The notes under the pieces were generated by a model, which worked only from the letters and a program-made list of their open reading frames with translations, made no database searches and was not told where the DNA came from. A DNA stretch of 64,000 nt from positions 6,006,501-6,070,500 of the forward strand of contig CANXME010002068.1 in assembly GCA_948144175.1 (NCBI GenBank), written 5' to 3'. The position numbers and the translations under genes were made by a program. How positions within the stretch are numbered: the stretch's first letter is position 1; each line of letters begins with the position of its first letter. Shown here piece by piece: positions 1-10,729 of this stretch. The DNA comes from Closterium sp. NIES-65. Its lineage: Eukaryota; Streptophyta; Zygnematophyceae; Desmidiales; Closteriaceae.

Positions 1-230
1 CAGCTTGGGTCAACTCAAATCCTTGTGTGGGGGCTGCAACTGCATCTTGATGGGATCACTAAGTAGTAAGTAGGTACTCTACTGTACCTTGATGGTAGCC
101 TAACTCATACCGGTACCGTACACCATATACAGGTATTGGTATTATTTTACGTGGTAGGGTCAGTTATGGAGTGAAGCACGGATGACTTGTTTGTAGCCTT
201 TCTTGACAGCCGGTTGCAGGCGCACTCTAA

Positions 231-520
231 GAGCGTATTCATCAAGAAAACCTCATATCAAGATTGTACCTTTTGCCTGGTATAAGGGCGTATTCCTATC
301 CTCCTATCAAGAAAACCTCCTATCAAGCTCTCACTGGAAAATTCCCTAAACCCAAAATCTCTCGCTACTTTTACCAGGCAAAATGTACAATCTTGATAGG
401 AGGTTTCTTGATAGGAGGCCGTAGGAATACGCCCTAAGTAGCGAGATGTTTTGGGTTTAGGGGAATTTTCAGTGGGAAGTTCATATGAGGTTTTCTTGAT
501 ATGAGGATAGGAATACGCTC
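231..520. mobile_element. Outer Tourist/PIF-Harbinger-like MITE, split by a second copy
   Basis: The element starts GAGCGTATTC and ends GAATACGCTC, so its ends are inverted repeats. It is flanked on both sides by TAA (228-230 and 521-523). It is interrupted at 286-434 by another copy of the same family. Removing that insert and one TAA restores a junction (ctggtataagtagcgag) that matches the uninterrupted copy at 9998-10146. A 3-bp TWA duplication is typical of PIF/Harbinger-derived Tourist MITEs. It has no coding capacity. Confidence 0.85.
286..434. mobile_element. Inner Tourist-like MITE (149 bp) nested in a relative
   Basis: The 149-bp element begins GGGCGTATTCC and ends GGAATACGCCC, with terminal inverted repeats of roughly 40 bp that share CTCCTATCAAGAAA. 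TAA is duplicated at 283-285 and 435-437. It is close to the reverse complement of the copy at 9998-10146. The internal part carries CCCAAAATCTCTCGCTACTT. It is non-coding and non-autonomous; no transposase is seen in the window. Confidence 0.88.
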
Positions 521-523
521 TAA

Positions 524-985
524 GCCGGTCTAAGTGTGCTCCTACTGGTTTCTGTTTATTGCTTTGCATTACTTCATGCGACCGGAATATCTGCATGTCA
601 TGAGGGAATACGGTCCATGCATTTCCACAGACCTTCGCCTACACATAGCGACGCCGCCTTGCAGAAGCTGGACACTGAAAATCATGCTCAAGATCCATGC
701 GCGGAAATATTTGTACACATTTATAAACGAATGACCAGAAACATAAATGTACAGCGAGCCCAGATGGCCATGGCCCGCGAAGAACCACAGCAAGAATAAC
801 CTACCCAGCAAGAGAAAACCCGTCTACGGGTCAACAAACAATCAACCCTACACCAGATGACCTTGGGGAGAAAGCTTCGTTGTTGCTGAAGCTCTCAACT
901 GAAGCTTTGGCTTGGCATGCCAGCCAGGTGCAAGTCGAGACTGGGGAGGCAGGCGAGGTGCACTCGTGCGAGGTGTTCCAGGCGT
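524..985. other. No gene seen; 3' flank of the minus-strand Root_cap-like gene
   Basis: Short open frames here have no recognisable composition or motif. The stretch lies just downstream of the minus-strand gene's stop codon and should hold its 3' UTR. The sequence after the stop is unrelated to that after the paralogue's stop at 9198. Confidence 0.5.
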
Positions 986-3900
986 TTACATGGCCTTGGA
1001 GAAAGCGGAGTAGCCACAGTCCGTGGAGAGCACTCCAGACGTCTCGTAGTCAGCGGCCTTGCCGTCCAGGAAGCCCTGGCCATTGTCGCCGTCGGCAGAG
1101 AAGGGAGTGCGCAGCAGCCGCGACAGCATGGCGTAGTCAATGGCTCGCTCGGCGCGACCCTCGCGGTACGTCTGCCCCATGATGCCGTGCACCGACGGGG
1201 AGCGCGACACGTGCTTGAAGTTGACGTTCAAGTGCACCTGCGCGTCGTCGGGCGTTTGCAGCAGCGGGTGCGCGGGCCTCAGCTTGATGTCCATGGCCAG
1301 CTTGTCGCCGATGCGCAGCGAATACGCGTCCACGTCGAAGAATCCGCCGCCCTCCTGCTCGTACCCCTTGAACACAAACGCCAGCCCGCCGTCCAGGTTG
1401 TACGACTCCCCGGGCTGAAACCACAGGCAGGGATGAGATGAAACACACCAAGGGTTAGTTAAAGCGGTATTCAGAAACGAAAGAGGAAATACGAGCACCC
1501 CCCGATAAGGGCAAGAGAGCAAGTGGGTAAGAGCGGGTGGGCTGACCTCGAGTGAGGGCAGGACGCGGCCGTCGAACTCGATGAGCGAGAGGAAGCCGTT
1601 GTTGCGCTTGTCCGACTTGCCGTTGCGCGCCGCCAGGCGGAAAGAGTGCTCCACGCCGTCAACGCTCCACACGAAGCCCAGCTCACGGATCCACGTGCGC
1701 ACCGCCAACCCGTTGCGCAGCAGAGACGCGCCGATGGTGCGCGTGTCGTAGTACCCGCGCATCTTCATGTTCACGTGCAGGCTCGAGTCCGTCAGCAGGC
1801 AGTACGACTTCTCCGGCGCGCCGTTGAACTCGAACCGCGTGCCGTGCGCGCCGCGGAAGTGCGGGTCGTGCTTCGTGTACGGGCAGGGGCGGCCCAGAGT
1901 CGACGCATTCACATACGTGCGCGTCACGCCGCCGACAACCACCGTGCGCGTCTCGCAAGTGGGCTGCGCGTCCGTGGGCTTGTACAGGTAGCAGATACCG
2001 CAGTTGGAGCACGCGAGCGACGACGGGATGTAGTGCTGCCAGAAGGAGCACGCAGTCGAGTTGGTGCACGCCGCGCAGCACTGCCGGCGCAGAACAGCGT
2101 TGCCGAAGCACCGGGGAGTCAAGCCAGTGCCGCAGCGCCCGCCATTGGGAATCATGTAGCGGCCACTAAGGCCGCTGTTATCCGTGCAGTTGTCCGTGCA
2201 GGGGATGTCCAGAGGAGCCGTGCACGTTGTCACGCCCATAGTAGGGTACTTGCCGTCGTTCCACAGAATTGTTGCGGTTGGGGTGGGAGGAGGGGGAGAC
2301 GGGGGAGGAGGAGACGGAGGAGGCGGGGACGGGGGAGGTGGAGGAGACGGGGGAGGAGGCGGCGGCGGCTGTTTGATGGTGCAGGGTCGGCCGAGCCTGG
2401 AGACGTTGGCCTCTAGACGGTTGAGGCCTCCTGCGAAGATCATGGTGGTCTGGCACTTGGGTGCGGGGTCAGTGGGTTTGTAGAGGAAGCACACTCCGCA
2501 GTTGGTGCACTGCGTCGCTTCAGGACTGCAGGGGGAATGGAGTGGGAAGGAGGGGGAATGGAGTGGGAAGGAGGGGGAATGGAGTGGGAAGGGGGGGGAA
2601 TGGAGTGAGGAGGAGGGGGAAAGGAGTGGGAAGGAGGGGAAATGGAGTGGGAAGGAGGGGGAATGGAGTGGAACGGGGATGGGAGGGAAGGGTGAGGAGT
2701 GGGAGGGGGAAGTACGGGAGCGTGTGTGTGGCCGGTGGTACAGGAGGCATGTTTGGGGAAGGCGTGGAAAAGAGGCTTGGCAAGAATCAATGGTGGGGGA
2801 GTGGTACCATCGGGGGTTGGAGAGGCGCGTGCGAACAGAATGAGGGACTAGGGAGTAAGTGAAGAGTGGAGACGGGGAGGAAGTGAGTGGAAGGGAAGGG
2901 GATAAGGCAGGTAGAGGGGCGAGGGGGCGAAGGGGCAAGGGGGCAGGGTGTGCGGGGGGGGGGAGGGAGTGCTCACGGGGGGAAGTGCTGCCAGAAGGTG
3001 CAGTTGACCATGTTTGCGCATGCGGTTGCGCAGTCCGCCGACGTTATTCCGCCTCCCGCGCACACCGGCGCAACTGCGCCCGCGCATCGCCCGCCGTTGG
3101 GGATCTGCGGAAAGGGAGAAGAATGGGGGGAGAGCAAGGAGCGGGGTGGGGGAGGGGAGGATCGGGGGTGGCTGCGACTGACGTGGGAAAGATGGAGAGG
3201 ACGAGGAAATTGCGCGGGGGATGGAGGCGACAGAGCGGCGGCGAGTGGGATGGACGTTGAACCGACGGGCAGGTTGAGGTTGAGGTTGAGAAATGTGAGT
3301 GAAAGGTGGGACAATAATGTAGCGCGGGTAGCACCGCGGCCAGCAAAAAGCACCGCAACCGCCATAACAAGCAGCGCGCACGCGCTATAAACACGCAGGC
3401 ACGCAAGCCGCGCAAGCACGTACAACGTATCGGCTGAGTCGGCCCGTGGAGGTCGTCGGCGCGTCGCTGCAGGTGACGTCGTTGGGCGGGCCGCAGTCGT
3501 TAATCCCCACGGCGTAGTTATACTTGTCGTCGTTAAAGACCGCGCTGCCGAGAATCGCGGAAGAGGAGGAGGAGGAGGAGGAGGACGTAGAGGTGCTGCC
3601 GGTAGATGCTGCGGGTAGTCAGTAACAGAAGGGGGGATGAGGTAAGGGGGGTGGGACCGGGGGTAGGGGGAGAGGGGGATGAGGTAAGGGGGGTGGTGGG
3701 GTGGGAAGGGGAGGAGATGGTGGTGGGGAGGAAAGTAGGAACGGGAGGGCTGGAGCATTCAGGTTGTTAAAGCCAGCGGAAACATGAGACCAGGGTGAAA
3801 TAGCAAGCAGCAGCAGGATCCAGCAATGGCCATGGCGGCTTACAGCTGTTGGTATTCGTCGTCGACGTCACGGTCGCGGTAGACGACAGCCCCGTTGTAG

Positions 3901-4723
3901 TCACAGTCGTGATCATCGACGACGCCGCCCTGTCCGCCGCAATTCGCGCTGCCGACGCCATGGACGTCGCCGCCTTTTCCGCCGCCTCCTTCTCCGCGGC
4001 GAGCTTGTCCGCCGAGCTCTTCTGCTTATTCGCGTCGTTAAGATCTGCCTCCGCATCGGAAGCCTGCTTCAACGATACCCTCTCCCTCGCCGTCGCATCC
4101 GCCGCCGCCTTATCCGCTGCAGCTTTATCTGCGGCGGTTGTGGAGTAGGCGGAATTTGCAGTCGCGAGGCTCGCGAGCGCCGTTTGCGACGTTGCGAACT
4201 TCGCGTCGTAGTCCTTCTGTGCCTTATCCAGCGCGGCCGCGTTAGCCTTCGTCGGCGAACTTGCCGCCTTCTTTTTTGCGCTCTGGAGAGCTGCTTGCGC
4301 CTTGGTCGTCGCCTTGCCCGCTGCATCTGCCACGGCTTTCGCCTTTTTCACAATGTCCGCGTTTTTCGCGAGCTCCGCCGCTTTCGCATTCGCATTCGCG
4401 ATTGCGGCGATCTTCGCCTTCGTCGCAGCACTCGCAGTGTCTTTTGCCTGGGCCAAAGCAGCCGCCTTGTTCTTCACGACTTCGGCAAGCTGCGCGACGG
4501 TTTTCTGAACCTGCAGCTTCTCCGCCGTGACTTTCGCGAGAGCGGCGTTTATCTGGTCTATTCTGGCCTGTAGCGCCTTGACCGCTTCGTCCGCCATCTG
4601 TTGCGCCTGCTGTGACGAGTCGCCGCCTTGCGAGGGCATGGCAGCTCCCGAGACAAGCGACGGGACGAGTAGCAACGTGATGAGACAGCCAAGGGCCATG
4701 CCGGCCGTTGCGGGACGCAACAT
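986..4723 (-). CDS. Secreted coiled-coil / tandem Cys-rich / Root_cap-domain protein, long paralogue
   Basis: Five exons are inferred from GT-AG borders and reading phase: 4723-3844, 3608-3427, 3104-2977, 2525-1547 and 1414-986. They sum to 2,598 nt, or 865 residues plus stop. The ATG at 4723 opens a hydrophobic signal peptide (GCLITLLLVPSLVSG). An Ala/Lys-rich coiled coil follows to about residue 280, then a Thr/Ser linker. Next come a first Cys-rich unit (IPNGGRC, FWQH, CGVCFLYKPTD), a (P)nS linker, and a second Cys-rich unit (ILWNDGKYP, FWQHYIP, CGICYLYKPTD). The C-terminus has DPHFRGAHGTRFEFNG and HGIMGQTYREG, typical of plant Root_cap (PF06830)/LEA-related proteins. It is probably secreted to the wall or mucilage; the function is unknown. 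It lies head-to-head with the paralogue at 6943-9198. The 132-nt last intron has no stop and is a multiple of three, so retaining it would keep the frame. The first exon-intron joints rest on splice logic only. Confidence 0.82.
2530..2685. repeat. Intronic 21-bp purine-rich minisatellite
   Basis: About seven degenerate copies of a 21-bp unit (gggaatggagtgggaaggag plus one base) begin within 5 bp of the 3' splice site of the minus-strand gene's third intron (2526-2976). On the transcribed strand this is a long pyrimidine tract next to the acceptor AG, so it may act as an extended polypyrimidine tract. Confidence 0.8.
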
Positions 4724-6942
4724 GAGGGCTGGATCTAGTATCTAGTTTTCTAATCGAGTTGCGCTAATCTGTTCGCGCTGCCTGCAGTCTACAATATGTG
4801 GAAGTTCCTAGACTTGGGGCTAACCGCGAACGAAACCAGTGAAGGCGGAAACTGAAACGCTTCTGACCTAGTTTGCGCAACACTGGAAAGGTTGCGATAT
4901 GATCGACAGTGAGGGAGTTGAGACACACGTACCTTGACCCACGTATTCTAGCCTCTTATTCACACAGCTGCGACTTCGCCACATGGAACCAGCAATGGAG
5001 GCTGATAGGGCGAAGAGTATGCACCCAACCGTGAACATGGGACGAGTCAGTCGCCACGAGGACACAGTATTTCCTTGGTGTGAGTGAAGGAAGTCTGTAC
5101 TGTATGCTTGCAGCACAACAGCGTGCCGTCGAGTCCACCTGGAAACGAAGAAATGAAGAGTGAAGTCGTCTACAGTAGTATAGTGGAGTGGGGTGGAGTG
5201 GTGGTGATTCATACGTGTAGCATCATGCGCTCGAGAGAAGGGGGTTGCAGGATTTTCGACCTGGGAAAGGTCATTGGAGGACAGTGGGGAGGGGTGAAGG
5301 GGGATGGGTATTGGGCGAGGGGAAGGAGGTTGCGCGGGGGAAGTTGGACAAGGGGGTTTGGGTTGAAAGCGGTGCCTGGGCAAATGGTGCGGGGAGGGGA
5401 TGAGACGGGAGGATCATATGGCACATTGCGGGTGGTGAGCGCGCGGGTTTGGAGATTGGCCGAGAGGTGTATCTGGGTTTCGGGCGGCTTGGGAACCCCC
5501 TGAGGTAACGAATCCTGTCAGGTCAATACTGGTTGGCAGTCGTGGTGAGCAGGGGAGGAAAGAAACGCGCCAGCTAAGCACCCAGGAGAGAATGAAGATG
5601 GGAAAGCTGGTGTGCGGGTCCAGGTTAGGAGGCATGGTAGGATAAACGAAATGCACGAGCCCCGTTACGAAATTCGCAATCACTGATGTTCGCAAATTCA
5701 AAAGAAGCATGCGGCGCTCACTCTGAAGTCGCGAAACGATAAGTACAAACGTGAGAGTGCACAACTACCAGCGAGAAAAGTCATCAAAAGATGACGACGT
5801 AACGATGTAACCTTGATCAGGCGTGATTAGAGTTGTGTTCTTGTTGATGGTCTGATGATGTTACAAATCAAGAAACCAAAAATGTTACAACCGACTCGAA
5901 ACGACTGCTCCCAATGTTACCACCAGACGCGACACAGCATTGCTGAAAAGAGCGATGGATCATGGAATGCGAAGGGCGATCCTTTTCTGACAAGAAGCTA
6001 ACCAGTGAACAGAAACGACGAAACGACAAGGTACTGCCTTTTACTCCTGAATGAAGTGATTGCTGGGGTCACCTGAAAAGCCGTTTGGACCTCCATCTGC
6101 ACACTTCCCGCAAGATCCGTGAGAATTCTCTCCAAGGTTTGTTGTTTCTGATCTGAATCTAGCAGGGCTGGTGAAGGCTGCTACGTCATGCCACCCAAAT
6201 TCTATCAAAGACAGCACGAACGATCTGGATTGTTGGTCCTCGACGGGTCAGGTGGTTTTTTGAAAATTCGTGTTCAGCCAGCAGCAACGACCTTAGGCTC
6301 TGCAGAATTCTCCTGCAAAAGGCTTTCAAAGGGTTTTTACCCTTAAAAACAGGTAGAATCAAGCATTACAGAGTTCACAGGATGCCCGGAATAGTGAATC
6401 CTTCCCGCTCCTTGAGCCGTCACGAGAAGTCTTCAGCTAAATGATGATGCTTAGCAAAAATTACGGCTTTCACTAGGAACGCCAAGTCTAAAAATGCAAG
6501 AAAAAAACATCTTCAGGAAACGTTCCGCTCGTAGTTGGCAAGGAGTCCCAAGATGTTTTGGAACTGATCACCCCATGTCCTGCCCAGCGTCCCTCTTCCA
6601 AGCGAATCTGGCATACTCGACTAGCAGCGCAACAGAGAGGTTGTTGGAACGCCACACCCCACCTCCCACACCCTTCAACGTCCCAAACAGCAGTGACTTG
6701 GGGAGGGCGTTCGAGACGCAGGATATCTCAGGTGCTCCGACACAACAGGGAGCAAGCAAGGAAGCACAGCCCTACCATCCAAACAACTTTAGTTTTAGTT
6801 CTTTCCAATCTTCGTCATTGTCAGTTCGACCCCACCCCATCAATCAAGGTAGTCTTCCAGTAGTACGATACACTCTAGTCCAAAGCTGCTTCAGTCCATC
6901 TCCCTCACTGGAACAGATCTCCAGGTTGTAGTTTGAATCACG
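4724..6942. other. Shared upstream region of the divergent gene pair; no gene supported
   Basis: This 2.2-kb interval separates the start codons of the two divergent paralogues and should hold both promoters and 5' UTRs. I see no long conserved open frame. A short minus-strand stretch near 4934-5040 reads as a hydrophobic Met-initiated peptide (MFTVGCILFALSASIAGS) ending at a GTACGT donor-like site. It could be an upstream exon but has no further support. A G-rich stretch lies at about 5180-5420. Confidence 0.45.
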
Positions 6943-9198
6943 ATGGGTCCCAGGCTTCTCTTGGTGTCTCTGTTGATCTTACTTGTTAGTGCCGGGGCCC
7001 TTGGCAAAACTAACAGGATTAAAACGACGTCTACCGTCACTCCCACGAACGCTGATGTTCAGGCTCTGAAGCAGAAGTCCCTTGCAATGCAGCAGCAGGC
7101 ATCCCAGAAGACTCAGGAGCGGATTAACGCTGAGCTGGCGGTTGGTGAGGCCCAGAAAGCTTACGACGACGCCGCGGCAGCTGTTGCCGCTGCTAGTACG
7201 GGAGTGACAAACGCACAGACGGCTAAGAATGTTGCCTCGACGATCGTCGGTAACGCCGCGAAGAACCTCGCTAAGGTCCAGTCTAATTACGACAAGGCAG
7301 TCGCCAACGTGGCGGCCAAGAAGAAGTCGCTCGACACAGCCCAGGCTAAGTACGACGCTGAGGTGAAGAAGGGCGCTGGCCTCACGGGTTCGGCTAAGAC
7401 GAGGCAGGACGGTGTCATCAAGACTGCCCTGGCGGCCCTGACCAAGGCGCAAACTGACTACAACAAAGCTGTGTCTGACGCTAAGGCTCCTACCGACGCG
7501 TACAACCCCGTGAAGGCGGCTAAGGACGCTGCCGACGCAGCGCTGAAGGCGAAGGACAACGATCTTACGGCCGCCCAGCAGAAGCAGGTGGAACTGGAGC
7601 TGAAGCTGTCGGATGTGGATACTGCTTTGGCGGCTGCCAAGAAGAAGGCTGACGACGCTAAGGTCGCGGAGACCCAGGCGTACACGTGGGCCTCCAAGGC
7701 CAACGATGACTACACGACTGCTTACAAGGCGTATACGACTGCGCAGTCGGCCACTTCTACCACTACTACTACGACGACCACTACCTCCCCAAGCACTACC
7801 TCCTCTAAAAGTACGTGTGGTACTGCTGTGTTGGACATTTGTTGCTCTTCCCGTGATTTGAGGTTTGAATGTCTATCATACATCTCACGCTGCTTTGTTT
7901 TGATTGTTTCCAACAGTTCTGTGGAACGACGGCAAGTACCCTACTACGGGCGTGACGACGTGCACGGCTCCTCTGGACATCCCCTGCACGGACAACTGTA
8001 CCGACAACAGCGGTTTGAACGGACGCTACGTGATTCCCAATGGCGGGCGCTGCGGCACTGGCTTGACTCCCCGGTGCTTCGGCAACGCTGTTCTGCGCCG
8101 GCAGTGCTGCGCGGCGTGCACCAACTCGACTGCGTGCTCCTTCTGGCAGCACTACATCCCGTCGTCGCTCGCGTGCTCCAACTGCGGTATCTGCTACCTG
8201 TACAAGCCCACGGACGCGCAGCCCACTTGCGAGACGCGCACGGTGGTTGTCGGCGGCGTGACGCGCACGTATGTGAATGCGTCGACTCTGGGCCGCCCCT
8301 GCCCGTACACGAAGCACGACCCGCACTTCCGCGGCGCGCACGGCACGCGGTTCGAGTTCAACGGCGCGCCGGAGAAGTCGTACTGCCTGCTGACGGACTC
8401 GAGCCTGCACGTGAACATGAAGATGCGCGGGTACTACGACACGCGCACCATCGGCGCGTCTCTGCTGCGCAACGGGTTGGCGGTGCGCACGTGGATCCGC
8501 GAGTTGGGCTTCGTGTGGAGCGTTGACGGCGTGGAGCACTCTTTCCGCCTGGCGGCGCGCAACGGCAAGTCGGACAAGCGCGACAACGGCTTCCTCTCGC
8601 TCATCGAGTTCGACGGCCGCGTCCTGCCCTCGCTCGAGGTCAGCCCACCCACTCTTACCCACTTGCTCACTTGCCCTTATCGAGGGGTGCTCGTATTTCC
8701 TCTTTCGTTTCTGAATACCGCTTAAACTAGCCCTTGGTGTTTTCATCTCATCCCTACCTGTGGTTTCAGCCCGGGGAGTCGTACAACCTGGACGGCGGGC
8801 TGGCGTTTGTGTTCAAGGGGTACGAGCAGGAGGGCGGCGGATTCTTCGACGTGGACGCGTATTCGCTGCGCATCGGCGACAAGCTGGCCATGGACATCAA
8901 GCTGAGGCCCGCGCACCCGCTGCTGCAAACGCCCGACGACGCGCAGGTGCACTTGAACGTCAACTTCAAGCACGTGTCGCGCTCCCCGTCGGTGCACGGC
9001 ATCATGGGGCAGACGTACCGCGAGGGTCGCGCCGAGCGAGCCATTGACTACGCCATGCTGTCGCGGCTGCTGCGCACTCCCTTCTCTGCCGACGGCGACA
9101 ATGGCCAGGGCTTCCTGGACGGCAAGGCCGCCGACTACGAGACGTCTGGAGTGCTCTCCACGGACTGTGGCTACTCCGCTTTCTCCAAGGCTATGTAA
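6943..9198 (+). CDS. Secreted coiled-coil / Cys-rich / Root_cap-domain protein, short paralogue
   Basis: Three exons (6943-7810, 7917-8638, 8770-9198) with GT-AG introns keep phase and give 2,019 nt, 672 residues plus stop. The ATG at 6943 starts a signal peptide (LLLVSLLILLVSAGALG). An Ala/Lys/Asp-rich coiled-coil domain follows to about residue 265, then a poly-Thr/Ser linker. After that comes a single Cys-rich unit (ILWNDGKYP, IPNGGRC, CGICYLYKPTD) and the Root_cap-type end (DPHFRGAHGTRFEFNG, HGIMGQTYREG, STDCGYSAF). From exon 2 to the stop, including the 131-bp second intron, it is almost identical to 986-2267 of the minus-strand paralogue. The N-terminal half is not alignable. It lacks the first Cys-rich unit and the poly-Pro linker of the paralogue. 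It is probably an extracellular structural protein (inference). Confidence 0.88.
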
Positions 9199-9997
9199 AC
9201 TCGGGACTCTTCGAGGCATGAAAGCTTCAAAACGATGAAGCTTGCCCCTTGTAATTGTACTATGTATGCTTGTTCGAAGGTGTCGTAAATTTGTAAGACC
9301 CATTTGTTTCCTTGCCGTCTTTAAAATTTCGAGGATGGAAAATTTGGATCTTTAAACCAGGGTCTGCCATCAAATGCAAAACATTCGAGCTACCTTGCTT
9401 TCCTAGGCGAGGCGGACTGGTTGGTTAGGGACGTTGGCGTGCGACACTCACCCACTTTTGCCTCAGAACCAATTGCAAAACAAATAACGGCTGAGGGCTT
9501 TTTTTTGGATTTCCACTATTCGGATTTCCAGAGCTGTTTTGGAATTTTGAAATTCAGGGTAAATTATGAACGTTACTCTGATTTTTCAGAGAAAACTTCT
9601 GAAAAATAAGCTCCGGGCAGTCAGTGCAACGAATTTCCGACCCTGTATGTCCTCTAGTATCGAACCCAGGCCTTCTGCACTCCTAAGAATTGTAACTGTT
9701 ATGCTACGCGCTTAAAATCTTTTGGTAAACAGAGTACATATAACTGTATCATGTCGGCCTAGCCATCTTCCACCAATTCAGGGGGGGGGGCGCTCGGTCG
9801 AAAGAATAATACATTCGCCACAAATATACACTGGTGTCTCAGAGTGGCTAAAATCAGAACCCTGACAAATCTGAGAAAACTAACATTCCAAAAAATTACA
9901 CAGACACGTCAGAGTGACCCCCTAAAACCACTCTGATTTTCAGAGAAACAGAGTAATTTACTCTGATAAATAAACCCTTCATGTACATGAGACTTTA
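9199..9997. other. 3' flank of the short paralogue; no gene; two matching hairpins
   Basis: No coding region is supported. Two near-identical small hairpins (CTCTGA, 3-4 nt loop, TCAGAG) lie at about 9572-9587 and 9934-9948 in direct orientation. Further cagagt motifs lie between them. A tRNA-like segment at 9657-9706 is listed separately. Confidence 0.5.
9657..9706 (-). repeat. Possible tRNA-derived SINE head or tRNA pseudogene
   Basis: On the minus strand, an A-box-like TAGCATAACAG (plus 9696-9706) is followed 29 bp later by a B-box-like GGTTCGATAC (plus 9657-9666). The order and spacing fit a pol III internal promoter of tRNA origin. No acceptor-stem pairing is evident, so this is not called a functional tRNA. 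A SINE body would extend toward lower coordinates, but its end is not defined. Confidence 0.35.
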
Positions 9998-10146
9998 GGG
10001 CGTATTCCTACGGCCTCCTATCAAGAAACCTCCGATCAAGATTGTACCTTTTGCCTGGTATAAGTAGCGAGAGATTTTGGGTTTAGGGAATTTTCCTGTG
10101 AGAGCTTGATAGGAGGTTTTCTTGACAGGAGGATAGGAATACGCCC
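9998..10146. mobile_element. Tourist-like MITE, uninterrupted copy (149 bp)
   Basis: It runs from GGGCGTATTCC to GGAATACGCCC, with TTA duplicated at 9995-9997 and 10147-10149. It is nearly the reverse complement of the MITE at 286-434 and is the same length. It serves as the intact reference for the nested pair at 231-520. Confidence 0.88.
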
Positions 10147-10510
10147 TTAGACAACTCTTGACATTTCACTGGCAATGTAGCTTCGGCTCCGAACCTGTTT
10201 CCATACCTGGAAGGTTTGGAACACAGCAAACGATTTTGTTCCCTTCGCATCCCTCGCTGCACCCCTTTTCGTTTTTCCAACCCTGTCAACCAATGGGAAA
10301 CGGGGGTTTCCCATCAATTGCAAAACAAATGATCTACGTGGGACCCTGGTTTTAATGCTTATGTCTTGTAAGGAATTTTCTCGACATTCCTTAGCTGGCA
10401 ACATTGCGTAAAGCAGCAGCCGTTGTTCGTCCGTTACTGCAAACGGGGCTAGGTTGACTTAATGTGGAATGTTTCACCAAACCTCGCCCTGGTGATCCGG
10501 CTATATCGGC

Positions 10511-10635
10511 TATCAGATTTATATAACATAGCTACTGTAGGCTATAGTGGGGTAGCACATATGGGGTACAACTTTCTAGGGTTTCTACTTGTACCCAACT
10601 TTCCCTTAGTCATTCCATTCTCGTTCAATTCCATA
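10511..10635 (+). repeat. Copia-1 5' LTR
   Basis: It matches 17628-17752. It begins TATCAG where the 3' copy has TGTCAG, and ends CCATA where the 3' copy has CCACA. It holds the core TAGTGGGGTA...GGGGTACAAC shared by all short-LTR copia elements in the window. Confidence 0.93.
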
Positions 10636-10653
10636 TGGTATACAGCAGGTTCC
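10636..10653 (+). other. Copia-1 primer binding site
   Basis: TGGTATACAGCAGG lies directly after the LTR. It is a degenerate form of TGGTATCAGAGC, the usual site complementary to initiator tRNA-Met. Confidence 0.7.
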
Positions 10654-10729
10654 CATGTGGGAATTGTTCCTAGGGCCCACCGTTTTTTTTTTTTCCTGCC
10701 CGGAGCGCACTCAGCCTATGCCCGAATCA

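Noticed and set aside
1646-2416. Long plus-strand open frame (256 codons) antisense to the Root_cap-like gene
   Set aside because: It is an Arg/Val/Ala-rich shadow of the GC-rich Cys-rich exon. The same shadow appears antisense to the other paralogue (7805-8746). No independent motif.
4934-5040. Short minus-strand exon encoding a signal-peptide-like sequence with a GTACGT donor
   Set aside because: No acceptor or downstream exon could be tied to it, and the long paralogue already has its own signal peptide at 4723. Recorded only as a possibility.
9572-9948. Paired CTCTGA...TCAGAG hairpins as ends of a MITE
   Set aside because: The two copies are in direct, not inverted, orientation and no target duplication was found.
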